Notes: generated by a model from the sequence alone, not told the origin. DNA of 64,000 nt from Mixta hanseatica (GCF_023517775.1 NZ_CP082904.1:2914001-2978000), one strand, 5' to 3'. Counted from the first letter of the stretch, positions 1-10,829 are shown. Translations and numbers: made by a program.

Positions 1-1086
1 GAGCCGATGTTTTTCGGCCAGTCGGTTAACGTTGCGCGTTACGATCAGCAAAAATATGACATTTTTGAAAAGCTGATTGAAAAGCAGCTCTCCTTCTTCT
101 GGCGTCCGGAAGAGGTCGACGTCTCGCGCGATCGCATCGATTTCCAGGCGCTGCCGGATCACGAAAAGCATATTTTCATCAGCAACCTGAAGTATCAAAC
201 GCTGCTGGATTCCATCCAGGGCCGTAGCCCAAACGTTGCGCTGCTGCCGCTGATTTCGATCCCGGAGCTGGAAACCTGGGTAGAGACCTGGGCCTTCTCA
301 GAAACCATTCACTCGCGCTCTTATACGCATATTATTCGTAATATCGTTAACGACCCGGCGCTGGTGTTTGATGACATCGTGACCAACGAGCAGATCCTGA
401 AGCGCGCCAGCGATATTTCCGGCTACTATGACGACCTGATCGAGATGACCAGTTACTGGCATCTGTTGGGCGAAGGCACCCATCAGGTTAACGGCAAAAC
501 CGTGACCGTTAACCTGCGTGCGCTGAAAAAGCAGCTCTATCTCTGCCTGATGAGCGTTAACGCGCTGGAAGCGATCCGCTTCTATGTCAGCTTTGCCTGC
601 TCCTTTGCGTTTGCCGAGCGCGAACTGATGGAAGGCAATGCGAAAATCATCCGTCTGATCGCCCGTGATGAAGCGCTGCACCTGACCGGTACTCAGCATA
701 TGCTGAACCTGATGCGCAGCGGCGAAGACGATCCGGAAATGGCTGAGATCGCGCAGGAGTGCCGCCAGGAGTGCTACGACCTGTTCAAGCTGGCCGCCGT
801 GCAGGAGAAAGAGTGGGCGGAATATCTGTTCCGCGACGGCTCAATGATCGGTCTGAACAAAGACATTCTCTGCCAGTATATTGAATACATCACCAATATT
901 CGTATGCAGGCGGTGGGGCTGGATCTGCCGTTCCAGACGCGGTCCAACCCGATTCCGTGGATTAACGCCTGGCTGGTTTCCGATAACGTACAGGTGGCGC
1001 CGCAGGAAGTGGAAGTCAGCTCTTACCTGGTCGGTCAGATTGACTCCGAAGTGGGCGAAAACGATTTCGACGACTTCCAGCTGTAA
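1..1086 (+). CDS. nrdB: Ribonucleotide reductase class Ia, beta (R2) subunit, 5'-truncated by the window edge
   Basis: This is the small subunit of aerobic ribonucleotide reductase; it holds the diiron centre and tyrosyl radical used by NrdA to make dNDPs. The frame is open from base 1 (Glu-Pro-Met...), and by comparison with E. coli NrdB the first ~15 residues lie outside the window. Counting from the first visible Met (base 7), the ligand set is in place: D68, E99 and H102, the radical tyrosine Y106 (E. coli D84, E115, H118, Y122), and downstream ligands in '[13 protein letters not shown]' and '[13 protein letters not shown]'. The C-terminal tail, which docks on NrdA, ends in '...DFQL'. The stop overlaps the start of the next gene, yfaE, by one base, so the two are co-transcribed, presumably from nrdA upstream. 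Confidence 0.98.
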   Translation, partial: EPMFFGQSVNVARYDQQKYDIFEKLIEKQLSFFWRPEEVDVSRDRIDFQALPDHEKHIFISNLKYQTLLDSIQGRSPNVALLPLISIPELETWVETWAFSETIHSRSYTHIIRNIVNDPALVFDDIVTNEQILKRASDISGYYDDLIEMTSYWHLLGEGTHQVNGKTVTVNLRALKKQLYLCLMSVNALEAIRFYVSFACSFAFAERELMEGNAKIIRLIARDEALHLTGTQHMLNLMRSGEDDPEMAEIAQECRQECYDLFKLAAVQEKEWAEYLFRDGSMIGLNKDILCQYIEYITNIRMQAVGLDLPFQTRSNPIPWINAWLVSDNVQVAPQEVEVSSYLVGQIDSEVGENDFDDFQL

Positions 1087-1349
1087 TGATGGCCGGGAAT
1101 CGTATCACGCTGCGCATCTCTGGTGCGCAGCTTGAATATACCGATGAGCACCCTTCTCTGCTGGCGGCGCTGGAAGCGCATAATGTCTGCGTGGAATATC
1201 AGTGCCGCGAAGGCTACTGCGGTTCTTGCCGCACCCGCCTGATTAAAGGGGAAGTAAGCTACGCCGGTCAGCCGCTGGCCTTTATTCAGCAGGGCGAAAT
1301 TCTGCCCTGCTGCTGCAAAGCCAATGGTGATATAGAAATAGAGCTGTAG
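1086..1349 (+). CDS. yfaE: 2Fe-2S ferredoxin for R2 diiron-cofactor maintenance
   Basis: An 87-residue plant-type [2Fe-2S] ferredoxin. The cysteine pattern is visible as 'CREGYCGSC' (CX4CX2C, about residues 41-49) with the fourth ligand in 'ILPCCCKANG' near the C-terminus. In E. coli YfaE reduces the R2 diiron site to maintain or regenerate the tyrosyl radical. The ATG at 1086 shares its A with the last base of the nrdB TAA; a second ATG follows immediately and either could be used. A strong terminator follows, closing the nrdAB-yfaE operon. Confidence 0.95.
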   Translation: MMAGNRITLRISGAQLEYTDEHPSLLAALEAHNVCVEYQCREGYCGSCRTRLIKGEVSYAGQPLAFIQQGEILPCCCKANGDIEIEL

Positions 1350-1370
1350 AAACACAATGCCCGTTATTCC

Positions 1371-1407
1371 GCCAAAGCCCAACTTTTCGTTGGGCTTTGG
1401 CTTTTTT
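1371..1407 (+). terminator. Rho-independent terminator of the nrdB-yfaE operon
   Basis: A perfect 13-bp stem (1371-1383 with 1389-1401), five-base loop TTTTC, followed by six T (1402-1407). The T run overlaps the stop codon of the convergent gene yfaY. On the minus strand no T run follows, so it works one way. Confidence 0.9.
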
Positions 1408-2602
1408 ACGCCTTGAGCGTTTCCACCACGTCGACCCAGCCGTGGCCGGTAGAAACATCCATGCCGTGCAGCCAGCGACGCAGCATATTCATCGCCATCA
1501 TCGCCACCAGTTCCTGGCGCGTTCTTAATGTATGGCGCTGATTATTGAATTTCACCTGCTGACCAAAGGTGCCATCCGGCGTATGCAGCGCAAAACCGAG
1601 CTGCTCATCCTGTAATGCGCCCACCAGCAGCGCCAGCGACGCCTGCTGCGCGCGTGCCCGTTCCTGCGCTTGCGCGACCAGCTGCGAAAGCGTCTCTTCT
1701 GTGGCAGGCAATACCTCGCCCGCCTGACAGGGCACGCCGCCGCCGCTAAGCTGCCACTGCAGCAGACCCGCGCTAAACTGCTCGCTGACGGTTAATGTCA
1801 GCTGGCGCTCGGTTAACTGCTGCGCCAGCAGCGCCGGCAGCCCCTGCGTGCCTTCAAACAGCGTGCATTCCGCCAGCTGTAAACGCACCTGCTGCCAGAC
1901 CTGCTCCATCGCTACCCGCTGCGCGGCCGGACCGGTCAGCTTGATTTCGATAATCGGCGCGGAAGAGCGATAGCCCATGACCACTCCTTCCGGCAGCGTT
2001 AGCGGCTCCAGCTCTGCCGCCAGATCGCTTTCGCCGCGGCCAAAGGTGGTCAGACGCAGGCAGAGCGGCGGCTCCGGCAGCGCAAAGCGCGCCTGCAAAC
2101 GCGGCAGGATTTGCTGTTCCACCATCACTTTAAATTCCGACGGCACGCCGGGGGTAAAGAAGATCCAACAGTCATTGAGCGTAACTGCAAAGCCGCAGGC
2201 GGTACCCACCGGGTTATCAATCAGTTCACTGCCGGCCGGGATCTCCGCCTGCTTGCGATTGCTGGCCGCCATCGGGCGACCGCGGCTGGCAAAAAAAGCC
2301 TCGATCTTTTCCAGCCAGGCGGGCTGTAATTCCAGTTCCACGCCGCAGGCATTTGCCGCCGCCTGTGCGCTCAAATCATCGCTGGTCGGCCCCAGACCGC
2401 CGTTAACGATCAGCACATCGGCGATGCGGCTACGCTCGGTTAACGCTTCCACCAGCGCAGAGAGGCTGTCGCCGACGGTGGCGCGGCTGGTCATCGGCAG
2501 GCCCTGTTGAAACAGCGTATCCGCCAGCCAGGCAGCATTGGTATCAATAATCTGACCGTGCAGCACTTCATCGCCCGTTGAGAGCATTTCCACTCTAATC
2601 AC
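1406..2602 (-). CDS. yfaY: CinA-like protein YfaY (nicotinamide-nucleotide amidase family, C-terminal domain probably inactive)
   Basis: 398 residues, the usual length for YfaY (about 400). The N-terminal MoCF/COG1058 domain carries 'STGDEVLHGQIIDTN' (residues 8-22) and 'NGGLGPTSDD' (about 67-76), typical of CinA ADP-ribose pyrophosphatase-like domains. The C-terminal half corresponds to the CinA/PncC deamidase domain; E. coli YfaY is reported to lack PncC activity, and the same may hold here. It runs convergent to yfaE and divergent from the catalase gene. The ATG at 2602 is preceded by 'GAGGGACGTG', a plausible ribosome site. Confidence 0.9.
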   Translation of the reverse strand: MIRVEMLSTGDEVLHGQIIDTNAAWLADTLFQQGLPMTSRATVGDSLSALVEALTERSRIADVLIVNGGLGPTSDDLSAQAAANACGVELELQPAWLEKIEAFFASRGRPMAASNRKQAEIPAGSELIDNPVGTACGFAVTLNDCWIFFTPGVPSEFKVMVEQQILPRLQARFALPEPPLCLRLTTFGRGESDLAAELEPLTLPEGVVMGYRSSAPIIEIKLTGPAAQRVAMEQVWQQVRLQLAECTLFEGTQGLPALLAQQLTERQLTLTVSEQFSAGLLQWQLSGGGVPCQAGEVLPATEETLSQLVAQAQERARAQQASLALLVGALQDEQLGFALHTPDGTFGQQVKFNNQRHTLRTRQELVAMMAMNMLRRWLHGMDVSTGHGWVDVVETLKA

Positions 2603-2819
2603 GTCACGTCCCTCGTTTGGTTATTGCTTTTACTGTAGGAAGGCACGTCGGTGAATACAACCGCTAACGTACAGTTTCAGAGATAGCAGCGATAGCTTTT
2701 GCCAGATTGTCAGCGCGGCGCAGCGGCAGCAAAATAGCGCAAACAATAGGTTTACCCAATCAAAAACGGGTTTTACCTCGGTTAAACCTTTGACAATCAC
2801 ACCGATAGAGAATTGCCAC

Positions 2820-4262
2820 ATGAATAAAAAAGGTCTTACTACCGCTTCAGGCGCGCCGGTTGCCCATAACAATAACTCTATGTCTGCCGGACGCCGTGGC
2901 CCACTGCTGTTACAGGATGTCTGGCTGTTGGAAAAGCTGGCGCACTTCGATCGTGAAGTGATCCCCGAGCGCCGCATGCATGCCAAAGGCTCAGGCGCTT
3001 ACGGCACCTTTACCGTAACCCAGGACATTACCCGCTTTACCCGCGCCAAACTCTTTTCTGAAGTGGGCAAAAAAACCGATCTCTTTATTCGTTTCTCTAC
3101 CGTAGCTGGCGAGCGTGGCGGTGCTGATGCCGAGCGTGATATTCGTGGTTTTTCCATGAAGTTTTACACTGAGGAAGGCAACTGGGATCTGGTCGGCAAC
3201 AATACCCCGGTGTTCTATCTGCGCGATCCGCTGAAATTCCCGGATCTTAACCACGTGGTAAAACGCGATCCGCGTACTAACCTGCGTAATCCGACCTACA
3301 AGTGGGATTTCTTCTCCCATCTGCCGGAAGCGCTGCATCAGCTAACCATCGACTTTAGCGATCGCGGCCTGCCGCGTTCTTACCGCCATATTCACGGTTT
3401 CGGCAGCCATACCTATAGCTTTATCAACGATCAGCAGGAGCGCTTCTGGGTTAAATTCCATATGCGTTGCCAGCAGGGCGTGAAAAACCTGATGGATGAA
3501 GAGGCGGCGCAGCTGATCGCCCGCGATCGTGAAAGCTCTCAGCGCGATCTGTTTGAATCGATCGAACGCGGCGATTTCCCGCGCTGGAAGTTCTACGTGC
3601 AGGTGATGCCGGAGAAAGAAGCATCGCAGACGCTGTACAACCCGTTTGATTTAACCAAGGTATGGCCACATGCCGACTATCCGCTGATTGAAGTCGGCGA
3701 GTTCGAACTGAACCGTAACCCGGACAACTATTTCGCCGAAGTTGAGCAGGTGGCGATGAGCCCGGCGAACGTGGTGCCCGGCATCGGCTTCTCGCCGGAC
3801 CGCATGCTGCAGGGGCGTCTGTTCTCCTATGGCGATGCGCACCGTTATCGTCTGGGCGTGAATCACCATCAGATTCCGGTGAACGCGCCGAAATGTCCGT
3901 TCCATAGCTATCACCGCGACGGCGCTATGCGCGTAGACGGCAACAGCGGCAATGGCGCGACCTATGAACCGAACAGTTTCGGCGTATTTCAGGAGCAGCC
4001 GGACTTCAGCGAGCCACCGCTGTCGCTGGAAGGTGCCGCCGATCACTGGAACCATCGTGAAGATGACGACTACTTCAGCCAGCCGCGCGCGCTGTTTAAT
4101 CTGCTGAGCGAAGAAGAGCACCAGCGTATGTTTCAGCGTATCGCCGGTGAACTGGTGCAGATCCCGGAATTTATTCAGCAGCGGCAGATTGCGCTGTTCC
4201 GTCAGGTAGATGAAGCCTACGGCACCGGAGTGGAAGCCGCGCTGCGCGCGCTGCAGGGGTAA
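2820..4262 (+). CDS. katA: Monofunctional haem catalase (KatA type, small subunit)
   Basis: Decomposes H2O2 to water and oxygen. At 480 residues it has the length of small-subunit (clade 3-like) catalases, not the ~750 residues of KatE. Active-site features are visible: distal His54 in '[12 protein letters not shown]', the distal Asn in '[13 protein letters not shown]' (residues 127-128), and the proximal haem ligand Tyr337 in '[14 protein letters not shown]'. No signal peptide is visible, so cytoplasmic. I chose ATG 2820; an in-frame TTG at 2790 would add ten residues with no support from the family N-terminus. The ribosome site (GAGAG region) is weak. The gene is absent from this position in E. 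coli; it stands alone between yfaY and a toxin-antitoxin pair and ends in its own terminator. No convincing OxyR site was seen. Confidence 0.93.
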   Translation: MNKKGLTTASGAPVAHNNNSMSAGRRGPLLLQDVWLLEKLAHFDREVIPERRMHAKGSGAYGTFTVTQDITRFTRAKLFSEVGKKTDLFIRFSTVAGERGGADAERDIRGFSMKFYTEEGNWDLVGNNTPVFYLRDPLKFPDLNHVVKRDPRTNLRNPTYKWDFFSHLPEALHQLTIDFSDRGLPRSYRHIHGFGSHTYSFINDQQERFWVKFHMRCQQGVKNLMDEEAAQLIARDRESSQRDLFESIERGDFPRWKFYVQVMPEKEASQTLYNPFDLTKVWPHADYPLIEVGEFELNRNPDNYFAEVEQVAMSPANVVPGIGFSPDRMLQGRLFSYGDAHRYRLGVNHHQIPVNAPKCPFHSYHRDGAMRVDGNSGNGATYEPNSFGVFQEQPDFSEPPLSLEGAADHWNHREDDDYFSQPRALFNLLSEEEHQRMFQRIAGELVQIPEFIQQRQIALFRQVDEAYGTGVEAALRALQG

Positions 4263-4297
4263 GCGCGTTCTTTGTAGATATTAAGTGAACCGTTTGC

Positions 4298-4324
4298 AGC
4301 CCAACCGCAAGGTTGGGCTTTTTA
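4298..4324 (+). terminator. Rho-independent terminator of the catalase gene
   Basis: A 9-bp perfect stem, AGCCCAACC/GGTTGGGCT (4298-4306 with 4311-4319), loop GCAA, followed by TTTTTATT. It lies between the catalase stop and the convergent higA gene. Confidence 0.88.
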
Positions 4325-4332
4325 TTGTTTGC

Positions 4333-4752
4333 TTAGAGGAACCATTGAGGCTTCACGCCGAACCTCACCGAAAGCGCTTTAATGTGAGAAATAGTTAAAG
4401 AACGCTGCCCGGAAAGGATTTGGCTCACCAATGATTTGGAACCAATCTCTTGCTTCAGATCGGAGTAAGAGAGCTTATGCTGATCAATCAGCGTGCGCAG
4501 TAGCGCAACCCCCACCGGCATTTCTTCTACCGCCTTGTTGAACGCTGCAAAATGCTCGCTGTTATCTTCATAAGCAGCGATTTTTACCGTCAGAAAGTCA
4601 ATCAGTGGATTTTCGTCGTCATTGTCGATCAGGTAGTTTACCAACGCCAGCGCGTCACGATAGTCCTTCTCAGAAACACTGCTCCCGAGAAAAGGGACAG
4701 CAGCTACCAGCTGTTTCGTTGCTTCAATAGCTTTTGTGGTGTCGGCGATCAT
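4333..4752 (-). CDS. higA: Antitoxin HigA (HTH type)
   Basis: 139 residues, like E. coli HigA (YgjM, 138). The C-terminal third is an Xre-type helix-turn-helix: 'LSYSDLKQEIGSKSLVSQILSGQRSLTISHIKALSVRFG' region, about residues 93-133. The N-terminal helical part is the toxin-binding portion in characterised HigA. It binds and neutralises HigB and represses the operon. Its ATG overlaps the higB stop by 4 bases (4749-4752), so the two genes are translationally coupled, with the toxin gene first as is normal for higBA. Confidence 0.9.
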   Translation of the reverse strand: MIADTTKAIEATKQLVAAVPFLGSSVSEKDYRDALALVNYLIDNDDENPLIDFLTVKIAAYEDNSEHFAAFNKAVEEMPVGVALLRTLIDQHKLSYSDLKQEIGSKSLVSQILSGQRSLTISHIKALSVRFGVKPQWFL

Positions 4753-5060
4753 TCTTTATTCTCCCGATAGTAGCGAGTCAGCTTATCGTATTCAGTGTGG
4801 GTAGCGATGTGCTTAACGTAGAAGCGCTTATTCACAAAATTGATGTAAACGATCACTCTCAAGTGATTACCCCCAACATCTAAAACCCACCATTTGTTGC
4901 GATACTTAAAATTATCGAGACTTGGCACTGCAGCACGTAGTTCATCAGGCGATTTAAAATCGGTTTCGCGAACCAGTCGATATAGTGCCTTTATTGCTGT
5001 GGCATCATTTGGAAAGAGCCGTGCCGCTTGCTCAAATGGTTCTTTGGAAATAACGTGCAT
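4749..5060 (-). CDS. higB: mRNA interferase toxin HigB
   Basis: 103 residues, RelE-superfamily ribosome-dependent mRNA endonuclease of the HigB (YgjN) type. Family hallmarks visible are 'VPSLDNFKYRNKWWVLDVGGNHLRVI' spread over about residues 45-70 and 'HIATHTEYDKL' near the C-terminus, where the catalytic His/Tyr residues of the family lie. In E. coli it cuts translated mRNA, giving growth arrest. It is the first gene of a two-gene operon with higA and is preceded by a palindrome that probably serves as HigA operator. A chromosomal, likely horizontally acquired, pair inserted between the catalase and the men genes. Confidence 0.9.
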   Translation of the reverse strand: MHVISKEPFEQAARLFPNDATAIKALYRLVRETDFKSPDELRAAVPSLDNFKYRNKWWVLDVGGNHLRVIVYINFVNKRFYVKHIATHTEYDKLTRYYRENKE

Positions 5061-5079
5061 TGAGAGATTCCCTTCAATC

Positions 5080-5096
5080 GTTCACATTATGTGAAC
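5080..5096 (-). promoter_or_regulatory. Putative HigA operator overlapping the higBA promoter
   Basis: Inverted repeat GTTCAC-N5-GTGAAC at 5080-5096, 19 bases before the higB start. Read on the minus strand it contains CATAAT, a good -10 element, with TTAATA 16 bases further upstream as a possible -35. A repressor bound here would cover the -10 box, which matches autorepression known for HigBA systems. Function is inferred. Confidence 0.6.
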
Positions 5097-5174
5097 ACTG
5101 TAACGTATATTAACCACCTGGGCAATGCGGAAAACAGGCGGAATTTCCTGTCACTGGACGTTGTACTGCTGGAT

Positions 5175-6581
5175 TCAGTCACCCTGCTGCTGCGCCTGTA
5201 GCCATTGAGCCAGCTGTTGTCGCGATAGTTTGATGCCGCCCTGAGTAAATCCTTCCGGCAGCGTCAGCCAGCGGACTGGGCGCTGAAAGCTGGCTAACTG
5301 CTCCCGCGCCCAGGCGGCGACGCTTTCCAGCGTCCTGCCCGGCGTCAGCATCAACAGCGCCACCGGCCTTGCGCCCCACTCTTCATCCGCCTGCGGCATA
5401 ATAAACGCCTGCATCACCGCTGGATGGCGCATTAACAGGCTTTCGATCGCTTCCGGCTGCACCGCCTCGCCGCCGCTGAAAAACAGGTTATCCTTGCGCC
5501 CCAGCACCTGCAGTTCGTCCTGCTGCCAACGCCCCAGATCGCCAGTGGCAAACCAGCCGTGCGGATTAATCAGCGGCTGCAGTTGCCCGTCGCGCCAGTA
5601 GCCGCTGGCTAAGGTTGCGCCGCGAAGCCAAATTTCGCCGTCGACAATCCGCACCTCGCGCCCGCTCAACGCCTTGCCGACGCCGGGCCGGTTGTTCGCG
5701 CGTTTGCCGCATACCGTGGCCGCGCTTTCCGTCAGGCCGTAGCCGCACCAGCAACTGATGCCCGCCGCTTCGGCGCGCGCCACTAAATCCGGTGGGATCG
5801 CCGCGCCGCCGAGTAACGTCGCCTTCAGCGCAGCGGGCCGCTGCGGCTGCTGTAACAGTCGCCACAGCTGGGTTGGCACCAATGAGGCAAAACTGCAGCC
5901 GCAGAGTGCCTGCGGCAGCGGCGCATCCGAGAGCATCAGACAGGCGCCCGCCAGTAGCCAGCGCCAGACAATCCCCTGCCCTGAAACATGACAGAGCGGC
6001 AGCGACAGCAGCCAGCTTTCGGCTGCGTTAAAATTCATCAGCTGATTAACGCCCGCCGCGCTGTGCAGCAGTGCCTGAAAAGTATGCGCCGCCGCCTTTG
6101 GCAGACCGGTAGAACCGGAAGTCAGCGTTAACGTGGCGATCGCCTCAGGACGCCAGGCCGCCGGCGAGGCCGCCTGCTGCGGCGCAGATTTTATCCGCAG
6201 CGCGGCCGGAACAGGATGCGGCAAACCGGGCAGGTTATCGGGCAGCAACTCAGCCAGATCCAGCATAAAATCAGGGCGCAGAGATCTCAGCAGCGGTTGC
6301 AGCGTGGCCGGCGGCAGCTGCGGATTAAGCGGCAATACCCGCGCGCCCGCCTGCAGTAACGCCAGCCAGGAAAGCAACAGCGGCAGGCTATTTTTACCAC
6401 GCAGCGCCACCAGCGCGCCGCTGCTCGCGCCCTGGCGCTGGAAACCAGCGCAGAGCCGATCCAGCCGCGCTGCCAGCGCCCGCCAGCTTAGCGGTCCGGC
6501 GTCCGTCTGCAGCGCCACCGCCGTCGGGGTAGTTTGCGCCCATACGCGCCACGGGAAATCAGTTAATAAATGCGCGTCCAC
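5175..6581 (-). CDS. menE: o-Succinylbenzoate--CoA ligase
   Basis: 468-residue adenylate-forming enzyme that activates o-succinylbenzoate with ATP and CoA in menaquinone synthesis. The P-loop-like AMP-binding motif '[12 protein letters not shown]' is at residues 151-162; later family motifs include 'GYGLTES' and '[11 protein letters not shown]', and the C-terminal lysine motif '[10 protein letters not shown]'. The start is GTG at 6581, overlapping the 3' end of menC by 19 bases; this start aligns with E. coli MenE with a short N-terminal extension. It is the last gene of the menF-D-H-B-C-E operon. Confidence 0.95.
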   Translation of the reverse strand: MDAHLLTDFPWRVWAQTTPTAVALQTDAGPLSWRALAARLDRLCAGFQRQGASSGALVALRGKNSLPLLLSWLALLQAGARVLPLNPQLPPATLQPLLRSLRPDFMLDLAELLPDNLPGLPHPVPAALRIKSAPQQAASPAAWRPEAIATLTLTSGSTGLPKAAAHTFQALLHSAAGVNQLMNFNAAESWLLSLPLCHVSGQGIVWRWLLAGACLMLSDAPLPQALCGCSFASLVPTQLWRLLQQPQRPAALKATLLGGAAIPPDLVARAEAAGISCWCGYGLTESAATVCGKRANNRPGVGKALSGREVRIVDGEIWLRGATLASGYWRDGQLQPLINPHGWFATGDLGRWQQDELQVLGRKDNLFFSGGEAVQPEAIESLLMRHPAVMQAFIMPQADEEWGARPVALLMLTPGRTLESVAAWAREQLASFQRPVRWLTLPEGFTQGGIKLSRQQLAQWLQAQQQGD

Positions 6582-7525
6582 GCGGTCGGCTCCTGTAACG
6601 GCAGCTCACAGCCGGGCCAGCGCCGTACCAGCTGCTGACGCATCAGGGTTAGCGTGTCCAGACCGGGCGGCGACTGCGGCGTTAGCCAGTGCGCCAGGCG
6701 CGCCAGCTGCGTCAAACCCAGACTCGATTCCAGCGCCGAGCTGATAACTACCTGTAATCCCAGCCGCCGCGCCTCGCCGATCAGTTGCTGAACGTGCGCG
6801 ATACTGCCGGTTAAGGTGGGCTTAATCACCAGCGCAGCCAGCCCCGGAGCGGCCTGCAACCTGAAATCGGGCTGGCGCAGGGTTTCATCCCAGGCAAGAG
6901 CGATGCCCCATTCAGCGGCAAACTGTAAGCTTTCGGCAGGGGTGCAGCAGGGCTCCTCGATAAAGGCAATGCGCGCGCGCTGCGGCGGCGTCAGACGGAG
7001 CGCGAACTGGCGCGCCTTTTCCAGCGTCCAGCTGCGGTTAGCGTCAAGACGCAGCTGCAAATCGGGCAACGCTTCCAGCAGCAGGCTGACCTGCAAACCA
7101 TCGCGTATCGCCTCATACAGGCCGACTTTCATCTTGGCGCAGGGAGATTTCCGCGCCTGTAGCTGCAACAGCAGCGCGTCGGGATCGCCGTGACACAGCT
7201 GCACGCTGCGCCAGGCGCCGGTTGACGGCAGCTGCCCCGCCAGTTCTGCGCAGGCGCAGCTCAGGCCAAAGGCCACCGAAGGCAGCGGGCTATCAGCCAC
7301 TGGCTGCGTGGTAAGCCACTGCGTCAGCCAGGTTTCGCAGGCTTGCTGCGCCTGCTCCAGCGTTTCGCTGCTAAAGCCTGGCAGCGGCGCGATCTCTCCC
7401 CAGCCCTGTCGATCCTGCTGCTGTAGCATCACCAGCAGCCCTTCCCGCTGCGTCAGGCGGCGATCGCGCAGCACGACGCCGCTCTCCATCGGTATGACAT
7501 AACGCCACAGCTTCGCCTGACGCAT
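6563..7525 (-). CDS. menC: o-Succinylbenzoate synthase
   Basis: 320 residues, enolase superfamily; dehydrates SHCHC to o-succinylbenzoate. Catalytic residues sit at the same numbers as in E. coli MenC: K131/K133 in 'CAKMKVG', metal ligands D161, E190 and D213, and the second lysine K235 in 'VIKPTL'. The start overlaps the menB stop by one base and the 3' end overlaps menE by 19 bases, indicating translational coupling. Confidence 0.96.
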   Translation of the reverse strand: MRQAKLWRYVIPMESGVVLRDRRLTQREGLLVMLQQQDRQGWGEIAPLPGFSSETLEQAQQACETWLTQWLTTQPVADSPLPSVAFGLSCACAELAGQLPSTGAWRSVQLCHGDPDALLLQLQARKSPCAKMKVGLYEAIRDGLQVSLLLEALPDLQLRLDANRSWTLEKARQFALRLTPPQRARIAFIEEPCCTPAESLQFAAEWGIALAWDETLRQPDFRLQAAPGLAALVIKPTLTGSIAHVQQLIGEARRLGLQVVISSALESSLGLTQLARLAHWLTPQSPPGLDTLTLMRQQLVRRWPGCELPLQEPTAWTRIY

Positions 7526-8382
7526 CAGGGATTACGCCTGAACTGGCTAAAATCGGGCTGGCGCTTCTGGTTAAAGGCGTTGCGCCCTTCCTGTCCCTCT
7601 TCGGTCATATAAAATAGCATGGTGGCGTTACCCGCCAGCTCCTGCAGCCCCGCCTGTCCGTCACAGTCGGCATTCAGCGCCGCTTTCAGACAGCGCAGCG
7701 CCATTGGGCTGTTATGCAACATCTCGCGACACCAGCGCACCGTTTCCGTCTCCAGCTGCGCCAACGGTACGACAGTGTTTACCAGCCCCATTGCCAGCGC
7801 CTGCTGCGCATCGTACATGCGGCACAGAAACCAGATTTCACGCGCTTTTTTCTGCCCAACGATGCGCGCCATATAGGAAGCGCCCCAGCCGCCATCGAAA
7901 GAGCCGACTTTCGGCCCGGTTTGCCCGAAGCGGGCGTTATCCGCCGCGATGGTAAGATCGCACAGCATATGCAGCACGTGTCCGCCGCCAACCGCGTAGC
8001 CCGCCACCATCGCCACCACCGGTTTCGGACAGTTACGGATTTGGCGCTGAAAGTCGAGGACGTTGAGGTGATGCGTGCCGCTCTCATCCTGATAGCCGCC
8101 GTAATCACCGCGCACTTTCTGGTCGCCGCCTGCGCAGAAAGCCTGCTCCCCTGCGCCGGTAAGAATAATCACGCCGATCCCGGCGTCATAACGCGCATCC
8201 TGCAGCGCCAGCATCATCTCCTGTACGGTCAGCGGCCGAAACGCATTGCGCACCTGCGGACGATTAATGATGATTTTGGCGATGCCCTCCGGTGATTTGT
8301 GATAGCGGATATCGCTGAAATCGCCGCTGCAGTCGTGCCATTCCACCGGCGCGGTAAGCTGTTGTTCATCAGGGTAAAGCAT
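7525..8382 (-). CDS. menB: 1,4-Dihydroxy-2-naphthoyl-CoA synthase
   Basis: 285 residues, crotonase fold; ring-closes o-succinylbenzoyl-CoA to DHNA-CoA. Oxyanion-hole and active-site segments are visible: '[10 protein letters not shown]', '[12 protein letters not shown]', '[17 protein letters not shown]' and '[15 protein letters not shown]'. Length equals that of E. coli MenB. A clear ribosome site, CTGGAGAA, precedes the ATG at 8382. Fifteen bases separate it from menH upstream. Confidence 0.97.
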   Translation of the reverse strand: MLYPDEQQLTAPVEWHDCSGDFSDIRYHKSPEGIAKIIINRPQVRNAFRPLTVQEMMLALQDARYDAGIGVIILTGAGEQAFCAGGDQKVRGDYGGYQDESGTHHLNVLDFQRQIRNCPKPVVAMVAGYAVGGGHVLHMLCDLTIAADNARFGQTGPKVGSFDGGWGASYMARIVGQKKAREIWFLCRMYDAQQALAMGLVNTVVPLAQLETETVRWCREMLHNSPMALRCLKAALNADCDGQAGLQELAGNATMLFYMTEEGQEGRNAFNQKRQPDFSQFRRNP

Positions 8383-8397
8383 AGGGTTCTCCAGAAT

Positions 8398-9168
8398 TCA
8401 GACTGGCTGACGCAGCAGCTGCGTCAGCCGATCGCTAAAGGCGGCAGGACTGACGCGATGGGCATTGTGTCCGGCAGCCGGAATGGTATGCAGCGGCAGA
8501 CGGGCCTGTAAGGCCAGCTGAATAAATTTGTTATCCCATTCACCGCACAGGTAGCTGAAAGGCACCGGCAGTTGCTGGAGTTCAGACAGCAGGTTGGGCT
8601 GACGGCTTAATGAGGTCGCCTGCAGCATTGCCGCCAGCGCGTGGCCGTCTCCCGCGCTGCGCTGGCTGACCAGGGCGTTGCGCTGCTGCTCGGTCAGTTC
8701 GTTAAACAGTGGTTGACGATACCAGGCCCGCAGCGCAGCGGGCAGCGGCAGCTGGCGGAAACGGTTCATCCACAGCGTGTCATGGGCAAAGCGCGCCTGA
8801 CGCTGCTCTTCGTCCGCCAGCCCCGGGTGCCCCGCCTCCACCACCAATCCACACAGGCCCGGCTGCGCCGCGCGACAGGCGTAATACATCGCCGTGCGAC
8901 CGCCGAGAGAGTAGCCGATCAGCCAGTAGTGGCGAATCTGGTAATGATGCAGCGTGGCGCCGATGCGCTCACTGAGTTCCGGGAAGCCGCTAACGCGTTG
9001 CGCGCAGGATCCGCCGTGACCGGGCAGATCGATGCTCAGCATCGGCCAGTCGATAAACGCCTGTTGTACCGGCAGCCAGTCCTGCTGGTTACCAAGGAAA
9101 CCGTGCAGCCAGACCAGCGTCGGCTTGCTGCTGCGCCGGTGCCCTTGCCAACGGGCGTGCAGGATCAT
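8398..9168 (-). CDS. menH: SHCHC synthase (2-succinyl-6-hydroxy-2,4-cyclohexadiene-1-carboxylate synthase)
   Basis: 256-residue alpha/beta hydrolase-fold enzyme that eliminates pyruvate from SEPHCHC. The nucleophile elbow 'GYSLGG' puts Ser at residue 87; the catalytic His lies in '[11 protein letters not shown]' near the C-terminus, and 'LHGFLG' (21-26) forms the oxyanion region. The ATG overlaps the menD stop by four bases (ATGA). Confidence 0.95.
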   Translation of the reverse strand: MILHARWQGHRRSSKPTLVWLHGFLGNQQDWLPVQQAFIDWPMLSIDLPGHGGSCAQRVSGFPELSERIGATLHHYQIRHYWLIGYSLGGRTAMYYACRAAQPGLCGLVVEAGHPGLADEEQRQARFAHDTLWMNRFRQLPLPAALRAWYRQPLFNELTEQQRNALVSQRSAGDGHALAAMLQATSLSRQPNLLSELQQLPVPFSYLCGEWDNKFIQLALQARLPLHTIPAAGHNAHRVSPAAFSDRLTQLLRQPV

Positions 9169-10829
9169 AGCGCCGCTCCCATCGCCACCAGACGGGCGAA
9201 CGTTTCGGCGCCGCCATCCGGCGCTACGCTAAGTTCCACCAGCGTGCCGCCCGGCTGCGTGAAGCCTTGCTGAACGGCATGATGTAACGTTTCCCAGGCG
9301 GCGACATGCTGATAATCCAGGCCAAACATCTGTGCCGCTGGAGCAAAGCTGACCGACTGCGGCAGGGTAAAAAAGCGCTCCCGCTCGCTGACGGGCGTCG
9401 GCAACAGGGAAAAAATGCGCCCGCCGTTGTTGTTTACCACCACCAGCACCAGCGGCGCGGCCAGCTGACGCAGCAGCGCCAGACTATTTAAATCATACAG
9501 AGTGGATATATCCCCCAGCAGCGCCAGCGTTGGCCGGGGCTGGCCGCGCTGGATACCGCTTAACGTGGCGATCAGGCCATCGATTCCGCTGGCTCCGCGA
9601 TTACAGTAAACCGGATAGCCTGCCGGCAGCTGCGCCAGCGCGTCCACCAACCGCACCAGCAGGCTATTGCCGAGAAACAGCTGCCCTTCCGGCGGCAACA
9701 ATTCCGCCAGGCGATACGCCAGCTGCGCCTCTGGCTCGTCCTGGACCACAGCGCTGACCTGACGCTGCAAGGCGGCGGCCAGCTGGTTAAGCGCCGGCGC
9801 CCAGGGCGCGGCCGGCGCGGCCGGGTGCGCGTTAATCCAGCTGCCGATCTGGCTGACGATACGTCGTCCCGGCTGATTGCCCGGATCGCGCCGCCCCGGC
9901 AGCGCATCGATCAGCCACCACTGTTGCGGACGCGCCCGCTGCTGCCACTGTAACAGGCGCTTGCTAATCAGGTTGGCGCCAAACTGTACCACCAGTTCTG
10001 CCTCGTTCAGCTGCGCCTGCGCCTGTGGGCTGTTAAGCCATAAATCGGCGCCGGGCAGCGGCTGACCGGTTTGCGACTGAATATCCGCCAGCAGCGGCCA
10101 GCCCAGCGTCGCCGCCCACTGCGCCACTGCTGCGCCCTCTTCGGCACGCATTTTTCCGGCGATTGCCACGCCGCGTTTTTGCCGCCAGCGGTGCCAGTCA
10201 CTTTGCCGCGTCTGAGGTTCTGGTACGCTGTGGGTTACCCACGGCACCGTCTGCGGCATCCACGCCTCCAGCGGCGTCAGCCACTCGCGCCAGGCGTCAT
10301 CTTCCGTACCATACAGCGGTTCGGCAAACGGGCAGTTAACATGCAATGCGCCCGTGTTGGCGGTGGCAATCGCGTCATCCAACGTCGCTGCTAACCAGCG
10401 GGCGGTAATTTCAGGGGTAGGTCGTGGCAAATCACAGCGGCGGGCAAAATGAGAAAAGATGCCTGGCTGGAGGATGGCCTGATTGGCGCCGCAGTTAATC
10501 AGTTCCGGCGGACGGTCGGCGCTCAGCACAATTAGCCGCTCGCCGGTTAGCTGCGCTTCAATCACCGCGGGCAACAAATTCGCCACCGCGGTGCCGGATG
10601 TCACAATCAGCGCCACGGGGGTTCGGGAAGTTTTCGCCAGGCCAAGCGCTAAAAAACCCAGCCCGCGTTCATCAAAATGGGTATGGCAGATTAAGGCAGA
10701 TTCGGCCGCCGCCAGCGTGAGCGGCGCAGAGCGCGAGCCGGGCGCGATACAGATATGATGCACCTGATGACGCGTCAGTGTAGTGATAATCACCTGCGCC
10801 CAACGGCGGTTGAAGCTACTGTCAGACAT
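9165..10829 (-). CDS. menD: SEPHCHC synthase (thiamine-diphosphate dependent)
   Basis: 554 residues; adds the succinic semialdehyde unit from 2-oxoglutarate to isochorismate, the first committed menaquinone step. N-terminal '[17 protein letters not shown]' and '[13 protein letters not shown]' are MenD hallmarks; the ThDP-binding domain contains '[17 protein letters not shown]'. The reading frame stays open for 107 further codons upstream (to 11150) inside menF, but ATG 10829 has a strong ribosome site (TCGGAGGGA, around 10833-10841) and matches the family start '[11 protein letters not shown]'. Confidence 0.96.
   Translation of the reverse strand: MSDSSFNRRWAQVIITTLTRHQVHHICIAPGSRSAPLTLAAAESALICHTHFDERGLGFLALGLAKTSRTPVALIVTSGTAVANLLPAVIEAQLTGERLIVLSADRPPELINCGANQAILQPGIFSHFARRCDLPRPTPEITARWLAATLDDAIATANTGALHVNCPFAEPLYGTEDDAWREWLTPLEAWMPQTVPWVTHSVPEPQTRQSDWHRWRQKRGVAIAGKMRAEEGAAVAQWAATLGWPLLADIQSQTGQPLPGADLWLNSPQAQAQLNEAELVVQFGANLISKRLLQWQQRARPQQWWLIDALPGRRDPGNQPGRRIVSQIGSWINAHPAAPAAPWAPALNQLAAALQRQVSAVVQDEPEAQLAYRLAELLPPEGQLFLGNSLLVRLVDALAQLPAGYPVYCNRGASGIDGLIATLSGIQRGQPRPTLALLGDISTLYDLNSLALLRQLAAPLVLVVVNNNGGRIFSLLPTPVSERERFFTLPQSVSFAPAAQMFGLDYQHVAAWETLHHAVQQGFTQPGGTLVELSVAPDGGAETFARLVAMGAAL

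Noticed and set aside
2603..2819. Possible OxyR site in front of the catalase gene (ATAG-type half sites)
   Set aside because: Only isolated ATAG/CTAT fragments without the four-part spacing of an OxyR site.
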